Below, one piece after another: positions 1 to 13,290 of a stretch of DNA of 64,000 bases (the first letter of the stretch is position 1; the number at the start of each line of letters is the position of its first letter). This stretch comes from Telopea speciosissima (taxonomy: Eukaryota > Streptophyta > Magnoliopsida > Proteales > Proteaceae). A program made the position numbers and the translations under genes. The notes beneath the pieces are model-generated. The model did not search any database. It saw only the letters and a program-made list of their open reading frames with translations, and had not been told where the DNA came from. The DNA lies in assembly GCF_018873765.1 (NCBI RefSeq), contig NC_057918.1:11664862-11728861 (forward strand). Direction: 5' to 3'.

Positions 1-140
1 AGCAATGGTATTACCTTGTCTAATAGTTAGCTGCTATTTGAAAGACTGCACAAGAAACCTGAAATCTCTTCTCATATTTTGTGCTTAGATCTTGAGCTAT
101 GCTTAGATTTGTTCAAGTGATCTCTCTCTGATGCATTCAG

Positions 141-3100
141 GCACACAGTGCATATCATGGTATTGGTGTGGTAAAATTGATGGGAAGAAGCAGTGGTTTT
201 ATAGCCATGCATGCATCGCTCTCTAGTGGGCAGACTGATATCTGTTTAATTCCTGAGGTTTGTCTCTCTCTCTCTCAAGCACACACACACACACGTACTC
301 ATAACCATTACTCGGAAGGTAGTTTCTTAGTAATCCAAGTGCAGGTGCCTTTTAATCTGGAAGGACCTTTCGGTGTCTTGCGGCATTTAGAGAATCTGAT
401 AAAAACAAAAGGATCTGTGGTGATTTGTGTGGCTGAAGGGGCAGGACAAGTAAGTGAATTCTGCTATTGCGAGAAGTTGTGCTGGTATATTGGAGTGTCC
501 ATTATCAGTGGTTTTTTTGCCAGATGAAAGTATTTGTTTACTAATGATCTTATTCCTTGACTTTAGAAACCCCACATGTTTTGAAAATATAATTTATAGA
601 ATGAATTTCTTTCTGAGATGTGAATGCTTGTCCTCAACCGTTTGAAATGGTAAAAGTTAGGTTGCCCCAACTAGCAGTTACCTTCTTCCTGCCAGCGTAA
701 CTCCTAGCTTCACTGAATCCTAATAGAAGGCTAGGAACATGTCACATAGTTTGTATGAATCTTTTGTAAGGTACTGCTCAAGGCTTAAAGGCTTATTCCA
801 AAAACTGTTCCTGATGTTGGACTTGAGTTGAGTCTTCTTATGTATATGCACGATAACCTGATCCAAACTTGATTCTATCAATAATTTGTTTGAACTTAAT
901 TTTCTTTTATATTGACAAGTAATCTGACTTTGGACAACAAAAAATACAAATTTCAATAAGTCATAACCTTGGGTTGACACTTTATGCTGCTTCTTTTCAT
1001 TTGAAAGGCATTTTGCAGTTGGTTGACTTACTGCATTGACATTTAGACAATGGCTGGCTTATATAGTGACTTGAGTTGGATTTTATTTGTATATATTTGC
1101 CTAACAATGAGATAACTTAAGCAATAAGTCTTCTTATGCCTGTATAAGAATTTATGTTAAATCATTGTTGTGTTGCTAGTTGATATTATGAGTCTGAACT
1201 AAATTTTCACATCAATTGTAATGAGTACATCTAATTTCAATCCAGGATTTGCTAGAAAAGTCAAATGCCACAGATGCATCTGGGAATGCGGTACTTCAAG
1301 ATATTGGGGTCCATATCCAACAGCAGGTAAGGTTGCTTCATTGTCTAACACTTTTGGGTGCAGCACGAATAACACAAAAGCAACAGCTTATTTTTGTTTG
1401 GGTTGTTGCCTTTTGAAAACAATTTATTTCAACAGAGAAAAAGTGATTACCCTTTTTCATGAGTTAGGAAATGCAAACAAGTAAAACAAGAAATATGCTG
1501 ATTACCTCACTAACTTTGCTTTTCCTAATGGATAGATTTTCTGCAAGAGTTGCATGCGTTTGCTGTAAAATATTTTACGGGATTTGTTGAAACCAATATA
1601 AAATTGTATAAGGTTTAGAAAAGGGGAAATTATTTTACTGAAATGCAATATAAAAGTTGGAAAGCACCCATTTCAATTTTCGGGATGTTGTTTTTCAAAA
1701 TAATGGGCTGTGCCTCTTTCATTTTCCATTTTCTTTTTATTTTCCTTCTTTCATTTGTCATTTTCCATTTTCCATTTCTCATCTCATTTCTCATCCCTCT
1801 TTTCACGTCTCTTCATTTCTCAATTCATTTCCCATCCCTCCTCTTTTTTTTTAGACCTCAGTTTTCCATAAAAAATTTGTTTGGATCCATGTGGCTGACC
1901 CCATTAAGTTGGGATAAGGCTGAGTTTGTTGTTGTTGCTGTTGTTGTTTTTCAAAATAATGATGGTATTGTGATCATTGGTACTCTTGACGCCCATGGAG
2001 GATTCCACCCTCCCCACATCATACAGCTGGATTTGTTTCCTCAATCATGTTCAAATGTACTTCTTGGTCATGGCCAATGGAAAAAAAATCCAAATGGTAG
2101 GAACACATAAACCATAGTTGAGGCGGTTTTCTGGGATCTAGGCGACCAGCCGCAGAATTGTCTAGGCACCTAGGTCCCAAAATCTGTTGGTAAAAGGGGG
2201 GAGGGGGGAATAGAGAAGTAGGGGAAATTATTGGAGGGGAAGAAGACTCTGATGGCGCTACTTGCCTGAATGTATGAAAATGGATTGAAAAGACATTTTG
2301 TGATTTTATAAGAGAAGACAGACATCAATTTTATGGGAAAAAGATCTCTACTTGGTGGTGTTTCCTATGCCCTCTCACTGGGCACCATGAGATGACGCCT
2401 CTGCCCCGTAGATACCCAGGCGTGCCCACCCATTGGCCCAGATGCTTGTGTAGAGACCATGCCACCAAGTAGAGATCTCTTTCCCTAATTTTATATATAA
2501 AACCCCTAAAAGTTACATCTTAAAAGATTAAAGCCCCATATTTTACCTCTAACCCCTCATGTAAAATTGTTTTCCTGATGTTAAATTAGAATTCATAGTG
2601 GTCTTAGATTATCACAACTTCCTAGAGTTTGACTGTGTTTAAAAAAATTTGCTTGTAGTGACAATCTTGCCAATGTTTATGACAGATCAAAATGCACTTT
2701 AAAGCAATAGGAGTTCCAGCTGATGTTAAATACATTGATCCCACCTATATGATTCGAGCATGTCGTGCGAATGCTTCTGATGCTATCCTCTGCACTGTTC
2801 TTGGACAGAATGCGGTAAGACTTATTTTGTTCCTTTAATCTTCTTCCATTTGTAGGAATCTCTTATTAAAAGAGTAGGGGACCCCCAATGTCACATTTGT
2901 TACATGGCTTTAATCAATGTGTGTGTAAAGAAACAATGCCTGGGATGGAGGATGGGCTTGTTGGGAGGGGGGAAACAAGGGGTGGGGGGAGAAGGCATCA
3001 TTTGCTGAAGACACAGGGCTATACCTGTGCCCTGTAGAAATCCTTCTGCATGAAAAGGAAGAAGGCATCATTTCCCTTAATGTTATCATGTTCCATTAGC

Positions 3101-3563
3101 AGTAGACTGACATATCAGACACTAAATATCTTTCTATTTCGGCAAAATTTCTGAAGGTTTTAGTTTTCCTGTTCCTTTCCATCTCTTAATAGCGAAGCAA
3201 AAATTATCTTGTAAGATGGCTATCTCCAAGCCCAGCTACTGGGCATTACACACTGATATAGGTCTATACACATGCACATTTCTATTTTTATACATGCTTT
3301 ATAATTAGTTTATATATATTTGAATGTGGGTACTTGTGCATATTAACATATTCTTGAGATTTACAAGCTCTATGATTATCACCCAATCCTTGCAGGTGCA
3401 TGGTGCATTTGCAGGGTACAGTGACATCACAATTGGGATATGCAACACCCACTACGTCTACCTTCCCATTCCTGAAGTCATTACATCACCAAGGTGTGTG
3501 GACCCCAACAGTCGGATGTGGCACCGATGTCTGACTTCCACTGGCCAACCAGATTTTCTTTGA
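141..3563 (+). CDS. PFK5: ATP-dependent 6-phosphofructokinase, plastid PFK4/5 type (3' part; 5' end outside window)
   Basis: ATP-dependent phosphofructokinase phosphorylates fructose 6-phosphate to fructose 1,6-bisphosphate, the committed step of glycolysis. Five exons join in frame: 141-257, 345-449, 1246-1326, 2686-2814 and 3396-3563, all with GT-AG borders. They give the last 199 residues. Visible family motifs are VKLMGRSSGFIAMHASL (substrate-binding region), DICLIPEV and VCVAEGAGQ. The ending RMWHRCLTSTGQPDFL is typical, as I recall it, of the PFK4/PFK5 branch; cytosolic plant PFKs end differently (SSTNQPSF). That makes a plastid enzyme likely, but the transit peptide is outside the window, so the exact paralogue is inferred. 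Positions 1-140 are the preceding intron. The 1.4-kb intron 1327-2685 contains a LINE 3' tail and a small hairpin MITE. Confidence 0.9.
1870..1950 (+). repeat. RTE-type LINE 3'-tail remnant
   Basis: In a PFK intron, a short stretch reads GACCCCATTAAGTTGGGATA followed by AAGGCTGAG and then TTG-type trinucleotide repeats. I recognise this as the common 3' end of plant RTE-like LINEs. Only the tail is present, as expected of a 5'-truncated insertion. Family assignment is from memory. Confidence 0.45.
2335..2485. repeat. MITE-like hairpin, 151 bp
   Basis: The ends are 24-bp near-perfect terminal inverted repeats: GGGAAAAAGATCTCTACTTG at the left, and its complement ending in CTCTTTCCC at the right. 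The element sits in a PFK intron. The interior is short and non-coding, so this is a non-autonomous foldback or MITE insertion. No clear target duplication was identified. Confidence 0.6.
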
Positions 3564-5002
3564 TCACTCCGTGCTTTCATCTGCAGTGAAGCAATGCTGA
3601 ACACACTTCGATAAGGTTTAGTGCAATGATTCAGGGTCCAAATGAAGGCCTTAAATCAATAGGAAGAACTCTGCTCAGTTGGTTGGGCCCTGCTTAAGCG
3701 TGAGAGCCAATGAGGAGACGCATAGGGGCATCGACTAGGAGATTTTTTATTTTGTAGTGGAATGAGGCAGTCATGGAGAGCTGTGTTTGGGCACAGGCTG
3801 TACGTGATCAGGCATCTTTATTTTTTCCTATAAAATAACTTTCTAAACTCAAAATCTTCTAGTATAATATATTATGCATACAAATTTCTCAAATAATCAT
3901 AAACTAAAGGGAAAATGATATACACTTTTTACAAATAATCTTCCCGTTTACTATTGCCCTGTTAATTACCCTATTACGAAGCTGGTTTTACCGAAAACAC
4001 CCCCAATTATGCCATTGCACTGCCAGTTTTTTCCATTAAAAAAATTTCATAAGTAGATGCATATATATTATCATGATCCCCGTCCCCCCAATGTCAGTAC
4101 ACAGTACCCTGTGTGAACTATGTATGGCTTGACAACTTGACGACATTAAATTCAAGTTCGGTTCCAAGGTACGTTCCACCAGAACTTTTACCTACAAGTA
4201 CTAATGCTAAAAAAAACAAACCCAATACTCTCATTTTTTGAATTACATGACAAATATAGAAGACTTGCATTCGGGAATAGGATTAAATCCTGGACTTGAG
4301 AATTTCAGATTTTGAAATTGTAGAAAACAAATTCGCTGTTTGGTTTAGCGTCAAGAATTTGGTGAGCAATGTCACCAAATCCAAATCCTGTGTTCCTGCG
4401 GTACAAACCCTCATCTGAAATATTATACCTCTAACCGTTTTTAGCAGCATTGGCCAAGTCTCTCTGTCATTTCACTTCGCATATATTGGGTAAAGAAATG
4501 CAACTGAGGGACATGAGATACAATTACCACAAAACGAAAGATAAATCCTTACCAACAAGAAGAGGACAAGGAACAAAACTTTCCTGCACCATGTTAGCAA
4601 TTTCCTTTCAATTTATGAATTATGAACGCTGAGAAATTATAAATCTGTTTACAGATCATGGAAAGAAAACCTAACAGCCAAAAATTTAGACAGCCATTTG
4701 GCCAAAAGCTCGTTTGCAATTGTGTCGGCTGTTGGATATTTTAAAGATTACAGTACACGTAAATAGAAAACCAAAATCATTAACCTAGTGGAACTGGATA
4801 ATCTATATGAGAGTACAACGAAGAACATCAATAAATATTAACTGAACATCAGAAAACTTCAGAACCCTCAACCTCAGGCTGTAACTATTCATCCACAAAA
4901 ATGCCGGTGAGCAAGGAATAAGTCATGAGCTGCAAACACCTAACTGAGGGTTGTCAATACCTGCTCACAATCCTACTTGGGTTCCTCTTTTTCTCATTTC
5001 TA
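3564..5002. other. Convergent intergenic region between PFK and PMT genes
   Basis: It holds the 3' UTR of the PFK gene on the left and that of the PMT gene on the right, which converge here. The DNA is AT-rich. I see no open frame resembling a known protein and no recognisable repeat. The exact polyadenylation sites cannot be placed. Confidence 0.6.
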
Positions 5003-8000
5003 TCAGGAGGATGTCAAGTTCTTTCCACCTACAACCCAATACTGTTTGACAGCAACCAATACTTTTTCACGGACCAGGGGACCATCCTCATGATCAACCA
5101 TTTTTGCATTCCACCTCATCCCTCCCACAATCTTCTTCACCTTGATCAGCACATCAACTTCATCACGGAATATTACTGCACCCTCAGGTCTTAGAATCCG
5201 ATCCATCTCTAGAAGAATGTCTTCTGCCTCACACCTGGCATTGTTTTTTGTGCAAATTTCAGGAAAAAAAGGGGCAAAAATGAAAGCTTTTACTACAAAA
5301 CTCATTTAAAAGCTGGAAAAACTTCTGATGACCTTAGAAATCTGCTGGCAACCATCTAAGCTGCCAATGGCATAAAGGTATAAGAGAAGGCCAAGCAAAA
5401 GGCGCAAGAACAACTTGACCCGATTTACTAACCATCCCATTTAGATACCTTTAAAATTGGAGGAGACAATCCAGTAAAACCTAGGCCAAGAAGTTTTGAT
5501 GGTTGAAAAATATAAGTTCATCAAATTTAGATCACCCTAGATAAGAACGCCTTTGAATTAGATACCTCACTCCAACCTAACTCATACACCAACTGATACA
5601 TATGTTTAACTCCTGAACCAGGTCTCCAAAAAACCTAAATGATTTCCTAAACCAACTGGAGCGTGTTTAACTCCCAAATCAGGTACTAAGAAGTTAGCAA
5701 CCATTCCAAAGCAAATTGATTAGTACGTTTCTTTTGATTCACACAAATTAATAAGTATGATGAACTCCCAAACCAGGTCTTTGGAAGCACTATCCAATCG
5801 TACAAGTCTGACAGCAAAATCAATACAAAAAACTTACTTGTTTTTGTATAAGCTGAAAACACCATTGGCATGAATAAGATCATACGTCCTTGGGTATGTA
5901 GAGAAAGCCTCACACCTGAACCAGGAAAAAGGAAGAATTATCAGTAAATAAATCAAGATATGAGAAAAACTAAAATATTAAGCAATTAAGCCTGGTTCAA
6001 ATAGAGTTTCTTTTTTCTACTTGAATTTAGAAAACATGCCTAATTTAGAGAAGATAGAACATAGACTGTTTCAGACAGGATGCAACGACAGCGACTCTCT
6101 CTCTCTCTCTCTTTCACACACATACACAAAGTAAAAGGAAACCCCCTTCCCACACCCCAAAATAATGCAAAAATGTAACAAAACTTGGACAGGAAGATTT
6201 AACCAAACTGACCACACCCAACTGAAAGAGCATTACTACTCTATGTATCTGACAAAGTAAAACTGGGCCACCACTAGGATTTAAACCATAAAGAAATTCT
6301 GGGAATATAAAACTACAGCCTTCCAGATACAGATTAAGAAACCTGATGGATCAGGCAAATTATCGTATATTGGCGACGAATGACAACACTCTTAAATTCT
6401 CCCTGACAAGCCTCTTCTGGAGCAGGTCCTGCACCAGTGCCGTTAAGGTGTGGACTTTTCCTTACAAATATCCTAGAATTTCACTGATGCTGGGACAATA
6501 TGAGTTCTCTTTTCCTCCCTCTTGGAAAGTGCAGAAAACTTCTAACAATGGATGACATGGTCTAAAGGAGGTAAAAATTTAATCAAGGCCCAAGTTTGGA
6601 CGGACAAACTTCCAATTTATACTCCATATAATAGGCAGCTACAGAAGAATTTAAATAAATGCTGTAATATATCATATCAGCTAACATAATTTTGTACCCT
6701 ATAAAACTTCTAACTGTTGTATACTTGTATCAGAGAACGCTGGTTGTCATTCCAATAGAGCACTTTGTGGAGGGAAGACCTCTATGGATGAAAGTCCAAT
6801 AAGTGTTTGTGAGGATTCTGGAGAGGGGCATGCCTATCAACTCATCAAGTGAGAAACTCTGGAAAGTACGTGTTTTAAACCATATCAATTAACTCAAGCT
6901 TAATGCTCCAAGGTTATGTTTTACCTAAGAGCATGCCGCTTATCATTAGCATTTGATTCTTTTCTTAACATGTATATGGATCATTGATTGCATTTGATTC
7001 TTCCATTCCTTTTATATAAAAAAACGAAAAAGGAAAATTTAATCAAGGAAAGAAATAGTAGAATTGTAGAAACTATGGGAAAGCTCAAGGGGACCAAGAG
7101 AATACAACCCATATAGAAGCAAGCTAAGAATGATCTCTTTAACAAACAAACAAAAACACACACACATATAAAGATGCAAGAGAGCGAGGAGAGGGAAAGA
7201 GATGCACACACACACCACGTGTTCTTCCACATGCATAGGATAAAAATAACTCAGTATTGATACTAAAATGGATAACTGGCAGGACTCGAAGGAGAAATTT
7301 AAACAAATAAACCACCATTTTCAGTAACTTAGATATAGCAGATATAACAAGAAAAACAGGGACCAATGACTTGCACCAACCAAGAATGACACAGTGAGTG
7401 ACAACAGCACAAGGGAAAGCCCAGAAAGTACTTGAATTGAAGCAACAAGAAAAAAAAACAAGGGAACATGATCTGGCCCCAGATATATTGGAGCTGCAGA
7501 ACAGGTTTCACACCATGTAGTTGGTTAAGTCTTAATGACTTGACCGTATATTGCTTTTAGAGGATGGAGCAAAAGCAAGTCCTCCTGGGTAATTCAATCT
7601 GTGAGAATACTAAATAGCACGGATGGCCCAATATAACCAATGCATTTGTACCGGACGGTAAAAACTCCAGGCTGCTAAAAAGGTCAATTATCAGAATCAT
7701 ATGAGCACTGAAAAAGATGCCCCTCTTTCACCAAGGATATGTATAAAGTGACCCGTATACTAAAAGCTACATCATAGATGCTAATTACCATATATGAGCT
7801 GCAAACAAGAGATTTATCAAATGCTACTACCATTATTTAAGATTTTTTCTGGTGACAGAAAAGTTTTACACCAGGTTAGTGAAGTTAAGAAATTACCAGT
7901 CATGATATATGCCAATCAATCCTCGTTCATAAATAACACCAAGAGTGTCTTTATCAGCAATTGTAGGCATAACATTCATAACCCACAGTTTTGGAGATTC

Positions 8001-10841
8001 AAGTGCTGCCGCAAAACTTCCCATTCCAGCATTCATATCCATTATGTTGCGGTACCTCCCCGAGTCAATGATTTGATTGATCTTCTTATAAGCCTTTACA
8101 TGCTTCTTCCATAATTTATTATCATCCAAATATGTCTCAACAGAAACTCCAGGGACAGATCCACCAGCTATTCTAGGGGGAACCGCATTAAGCCTCTCAG
8201 GAAAAGGTTTAAGCTCTCCTCCAGCAACTTCATCTTGATTATTAACCTCGGGATAAGGAGTTATACACACCTCCATTTTCTTGTACCTAGGACACCACCA
8301 AAAGGTAAAGTTCAGAGTGTAACAGCTTCTTAAAGGAGCAAACAAAAGGGCAATGATAAAAATTTTAAAGACACGAAAAAGAAAGAATAAAGAAGGAAAG
8401 CCATCTAAATATATTCGTCCTATCATTCTTCTAAAGCCTAGTCTATATCAACTCCATATTTGACTATGCTTGGTAGCATTTAACTGGCCTCATTAAGTCC
8501 AGACGTCTCCTACATGACTTTGAAACACTGGTGGTACCAAGTAGGCAATTTTGCTTCAACAATTTTCATTTTGTGCTATGTAAATTGTACCAACTGAAAC
8601 AGCACTTGGACAGGTTATCAAGACCCAAATTAATCTTATCATGTTGAATATGGCATGAAATTCAAGTGTATGAAATAATAAAATCAAAGCAGCTCCAAGG
8701 TTATTTTTCCTGAGTTGTAAAGATTTACAAATATTTCATCCGTCCCATTATATACTCAAATTCTTTATTTGCAGCACCAATATAACCTAAATTAGAAAGT
8801 GGGTAGCTAGCTAAGTAGTCGATATGAAGATAACTCACATAGAGAGTGAAGTGATACAACATAATTTTGAAATTCAGAACTTCACTCGATTTGATTTCTG
8901 CCTAGTAAAGCAACTTAGAAAATTGCCAATATTTATACATAGGCAAAAAAGCGAATTTATTTGGGGGGGGGGGGGGGGGGCAACCAACATAAACTCAAAA
9001 TCCAATGGTTAAGAAACCAGAGCCCCCAAAGAAAAAGTGATAAAGTCAAGTCAGCTTATGAAATTGAAAATGTATTAAATGAGTGAAAGGGTAATCCAAC
9101 CAGGAATCAGAGCATGAAAAAGGGGATAAGCTGGAGCAATGTCAAGTAACTCAGTTTTAAAACACATTATAAACCATTTGTTCTCAGCGGCTTCAGATTG
9201 CACTAACAAACAGGACACAAACAAGAACAATACTGGCAGAAATATTGCACAACCACTGACAATAATGAACTTTCCTCTAAAAACATAATACTAATTATAA
9301 GAAATAATTAAATATATAAACATACCAAGCATCATCTGGATTTTTAGATTCACAAATAGTAGCACGAGAATCATCTTGTCTTCCTCTACATGACTCAGCA
9401 TTTACTCTCTTCCTCCAGATGGCAATCTCACCCTTTTCATGCTTCTTTTCCCAGCAAAGACTTTTAGCCATCTCTTCAATCTTTCTCTGTTCCTCTTGGA
9501 GTTCCTCCTTAGGACGCTGCCATGATTTGTAGTTATTCTTCCAATTAATGGGAGGACCAGACAACACCCAGTAGCCCCCAGGTCTAAGGACTCGATCTAT
9601 TTCCATCATGTACATGCCATCTGCAAAGAAAAGAGAATAATATCAGAAGGAAGCCAGCATGAACATTATAGATATAAACATCAAATGAATAACAATAATG
9701 AGCACCAATGAGAATAATAATAGAACCAATAAAGAAAAATAGAACATGGTTGCATAAGTTTCAGAAAATCCAAAAACCCATTCCATTTCAAAGAGAAGGT
9801 TTTTTTGAGACAATAGCTTGTACGTAAATTAACTAACCATTTCCATGCCATGGAATCAAACAGCGAGAACAGTGAGCCATATCAAAAGCCCTAGATGGAT
9901 ATGGAACCTTTATGGTTCCAAGAACACCAATAACTGCTGGCACACCTCTTTCTAAAGCAAATTGAACTTGTGCTTCATGTGAATCTCTTGGGGCAAATGA
10001 CATGGCTATTACATTTCTTTTCCACAGGTATGCACCCAAACTCGCAACCTAAAGAAAGATCACCAATTGTCAGTGAATGAACTGAATCACCTAAACAACA
10101 AGGCGGCCATTCACTTCAACCAAGCTACTCAGATGTGAGATTCACAAAATAGATCATAGACCACAGAATTAATTGATTAAAAAGATCCTAACATACCCCA
10201 CATCCAGTGTCCAATGCAGTTCTGACTGTGCCATTTTCAATTGGGATCACAGAAGCAAGTTGATCAATATATGTATCAGCTCCTTGAGGAAACTGTGTTC
10301 CTCCACCAGGAAACCGAAACACATTGCCCTCATATTGAATCCAGTTCTGAACAGCTTTCTCAACTGTCAAGCTCTTATATGGTGCATTTGCATAGGGTAC
10401 ATAATCACGACTTTTTGGCCAAGGAAAAGGAGTCACATATCCTTTAGGTGCTGGAATAAGGCAATGCAGCTTCTCTTCCTCCGGAGGACAATGCCTTTCT
10501 CTGTAATTCATATCGTCTCTGGGGAAGGTCATAGCACGACTTTGATCTTGGCAGGGTGTGTAATCAGTATACTTAGCATCGCATGGCTTAAACACTGGAG
10601 CTTTTGAATCAGAATCGTCGATTACCCCAGCATCACCACCATGGTGGGTCTCAAAATTCAGATTTGACAGGATACTGCAATCTGTCTGCTTGGTGATCGC
10701 TAAAGCTATGCTGTCACCTTTCCCAAAACCACTTTTCTGCCAAGCTCCCAAAATATAGAAGAAACAACACAAACCAATAACAATAAATATAGAGACGGAG
10801 CTCCGTGTCCTATTGTCTGATGAATTCATTTTCATAGCCAT
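5003..10841 (-). CDS. PMT2: Probable Golgi pectin-type methyltransferase PMT2-like (DUF248 family), complete
   Basis: Six exons on the minus strand join in frame to 616 residues: 10841-10197, 10048-9838, 9620-9326, 8286-7897, 5915-5838 and 5234-5003. The family are type II Golgi membrane proteins thought to methylate cell-wall polysaccharides using S-adenosylmethionine. A short cytosolic tail is followed by a membrane anchor at residues 16-34 ([17 protein letters not shown]). Family blocks follow: [16 protein letters not shown], the SAM motif LDTGCG at about 210-215, [30 protein letters not shown], and near the C-terminus [15 protein letters not shown]. The start at 10841 gives [16 protein letters not shown], like PMT2. 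An in-frame ATG upstream lies before a probable 5'-UTR acceptor (minus-strand CAG ending at 10849). Residue 218 is Leu where I recall Trp in relatives (ASWGAYLW). Intron 4 is 1.98 kb. Confidence 0.95.
8963..8980 (+). repeat. Poly-G tract, 18 bp
   Basis: An uninterrupted run of G lies in PMT intron 3. Such tracts are prone to length errors in sequencing. No functional meaning is evident. Confidence 0.7.
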
Positions 10842-11980
10842 GGTGCCCCTGCAATAATTTCCAGACTGTCTCAGTAGAGCCATTGAAAGCAAAATAATAA
10901 TAATAATAATAATAAAGCATAAAAAAGTACAATCTTCACATAAAAAGCTCAAATCCATATGTGCTAGCGGTACTAAAATTATAATTAAGTTCAGAAACTG
11001 AGATCATCTACGTGCAGCACTCTTCAAAATAAATCCACCCCTTTTGAGAGCAATATTCCCATTTTTGTAAATCAGAAAAGGGGACAATTCTCCTCCAATC
11101 CCAGATCTAAACTTTTTTTTTTGTAATAGTAAACTAGACGATAAATTAATTAACCATAACCAATAACAGGAAAGTACAACCCAATCGAGAATTTACTGTT
11201 TAAATTTTAATACACAGTATCTTCCAGATCTAATGCTCATAGCTAATATTCAACGTGAAATATCTTCTTGCTTCAACGGAACATAAAGCAAGAAACTAAG
11301 AAAAAAATAATTCCACAAACAGCATAAAAGCATCGGCTTGAAGCCTACTCAGTATGACAAGATTGAGTTTTTCCTCTTCCATCTTAAAGCTTCAAAGACA
11401 AAATTTTGGAAGCAGTTGTAAGAATTCAAAAACCAACAGCCATTTATAAATATATAATATATATAATTACTATAAGATCCCATCGTAGCAAACCAAATTA
11501 AGCGTGAAATAGACCGATTAAACTAGAGATCAACGAGCAAAAACTTGATTCAAAGTCTAGAATAGTAAAATAACAACTTCAATTCTCCACCTCCGATTTA
11601 TGTCTGGAAATCGAAATAAGAAGTGTATCTAGCAAATTAATTTTTCACACTAGTAAGTAATTGACAGAGAATCAAGAAAACGTGCATAAGGTGAAGAAGA
11701 ACGAAGAAAATTTAAAGAAAGAGCTAAGATCTCGTACCAAATTCAGGAAAAAGAGAAGAAGGACAATTCGAGATCTTGAAAATAAGATTTATTTCAACAA
11801 CTTCATCACCGACGCAAGTAATGTCCTTTTATCTGGACCAGATAAAAGCTCCAAGCTCTGAGAGAGCAGAAGAAAAAAAAAGAGAACAAAAGTCGGCACA
11901 ACCTACGCTTTGGAGGTGGAGGTGGAGGGAGAAGAGGTTGAGGAGGTGGACGAAAGGATTATTAAGGTTTTAGAGAGACG
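10842..11980 (-). promoter_or_regulatory. PMT 5' UTR with leader intron, and proximal promoter
   Basis: On the minus strand, a pyrimidine-rich leader (about 11980-11738) ends at a good donor, TTTG|GTACGAG, at 11738/11737. A matching acceptor, TTGCAG|GGGCACC, lies at 10849, seven bases before the start codon. This suggests a leader intron of about 890 bp, common in plant housekeeping genes. The transcription start is not determined. Transcript data would decide this. Confidence 0.5.
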
Positions 11981-12720
11981 CGTCCATCCATCCCCAAGGA
12001 CCTCACAATGCCGTACGACATGGAAAATTTTGGTTTTTATTCTGCTTTCTCTTAACGTTATAATAACTAAAAGAATTCTTTATAATTTTGTGTTTCCGCG
12101 TACACATGAGTGCGTATGCTCATTACTCATTAGTCTTGCCTTGCCAACCAGTTGGCCCAATCCCACTGCTCCGCCGTGGGGTCAATCACGAAGTACTAAA
12201 ATATTGGGTCAAGTACACGTATCCCTTAGAATGCAACCAATATTTCTCGTACCTCTAACGGCTCAATATTCCACGTACCACTTCTGATTTACACCCCAAA
12301 TGCCATTTAAATTCACATCAGGTATTAAATACTATAAAATGACCAAACTACCCTATCTTCTATCTTTTCTAAAATTTGAAAAGACCTAATTGCCCTAACC
12401 TATTTGTTAAAATTTGAAAAAGACTAAAATGGCCATATCTTTCCCAAATCATCATCTTCTTTTACATACTCACCATCACCACCTCCACCACCACCACCGC
12501 CACTGCCGCCACTATTCTTATATGATCTCTGATCCTCAATAGCAATAATCTTCGCAGCACCTGTAACACAACCCATAAAGTGGCAGGAAAGAACATACAG
12601 TGGTTGTAATATCTGCAGTGGGAAAATAAAATTCTTCACCCCTCCAATAAATGAAAACCAGAAATCAGTAAGGAAACCCTACATCGGAAATGCAGACATT
12701 AAAAATATATTTAATAAATG
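11981..12720. other. Intergenic: PMT upstream region to palindrome left border
   Basis: No gene is recognised. A minus-strand Gly-rich frame at 12424-12639 comes from a CCACCACC repeat and is not convincing. The stretch directly left of 12721 is AT-rich and is not repeated at the right palindrome border. Confidence 0.6.
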
Positions 12721-12889
12721 GCAAAAGGTTTTCTGGTCGGCAGTGCAGATAAGGGAATCCATGGTCGGGAGTAATCTGATCCGTGTAAATGGTATCATTA
12801 AATCTCGTTCGTTAATTGATTTTTTAAACATCATACGGCATACGCTTTGTTTTTTTCTTTTGTATACTACGGTGTATATGATCCCAAAT

Positions 12890-13290
12890 ACGCACTCTCT
12901 CTCTCTCTCTCTCCTGTCGAACGCTTGGTTCTCGGTTGGGCCTACTCTCGACTCCCAGATTTCGAACCCCAATCTCTCTTATTCTTCTCTACGCGTTCTC
13001 TCACCTGTACCAGAGAGCAATCTAGATGCTGTAGATGGTTTCTGGTGATGGCGAAACTAGAGGGAAAACGATCGTATTTTTGTTGAATAGTCGGCGGAGT
13101 ATAGAAGAGAGAGATGAATCACAGTGCCGCTATCTTAATTGCCTAGCCCCCGATCTTGCTGCCTTACACTCTCATTAGCAATTTGCAGAACTTGAGGATG
13201 AATGGGTATCCTGCCTCTGCGCTCTCTGTCTCTCACCTTTCATCTTCTCTTATTCTCTCTTTTCCTTTCTAAATGCAGTGGGTTAGGAAT
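12890..13290 (+). other. Gene-start-like region of unidentified gene, left arm copy
   Basis: A CT-repeat leader is followed by a possible start at 13037 (MVSGDGETRGKTIVFLLN...), stopping after about 45 codons. A second short frame, MAKLEGKRSYFC, also begins here. The layout (CT-rich leader, short frame, long downstream introns) looks like the 5' end of a plant gene, but I recognise no family. The right arm has the same sequence with one C fewer in a run, which changes the reading frame. It could be a captured gene fragment or a non-coding transcript. Confidence 0.25.

Noticed and set aside
1640..1860. TTTCC/ATTTC-rich frames of 65-155 codons
   Set aside because: Low-complexity pyrimidine-rich intron sequence; no protein likeness.
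10173..10607. 144-codon plus-strand frame
   Set aside because: It is the antisense shadow of PMT exon 1.
12424..12639. Minus-strand Gly-rich 71-codon frame
   Set aside because: Its length comes from a CCACCACC simple repeat; there is no recognisable domain or gene context.
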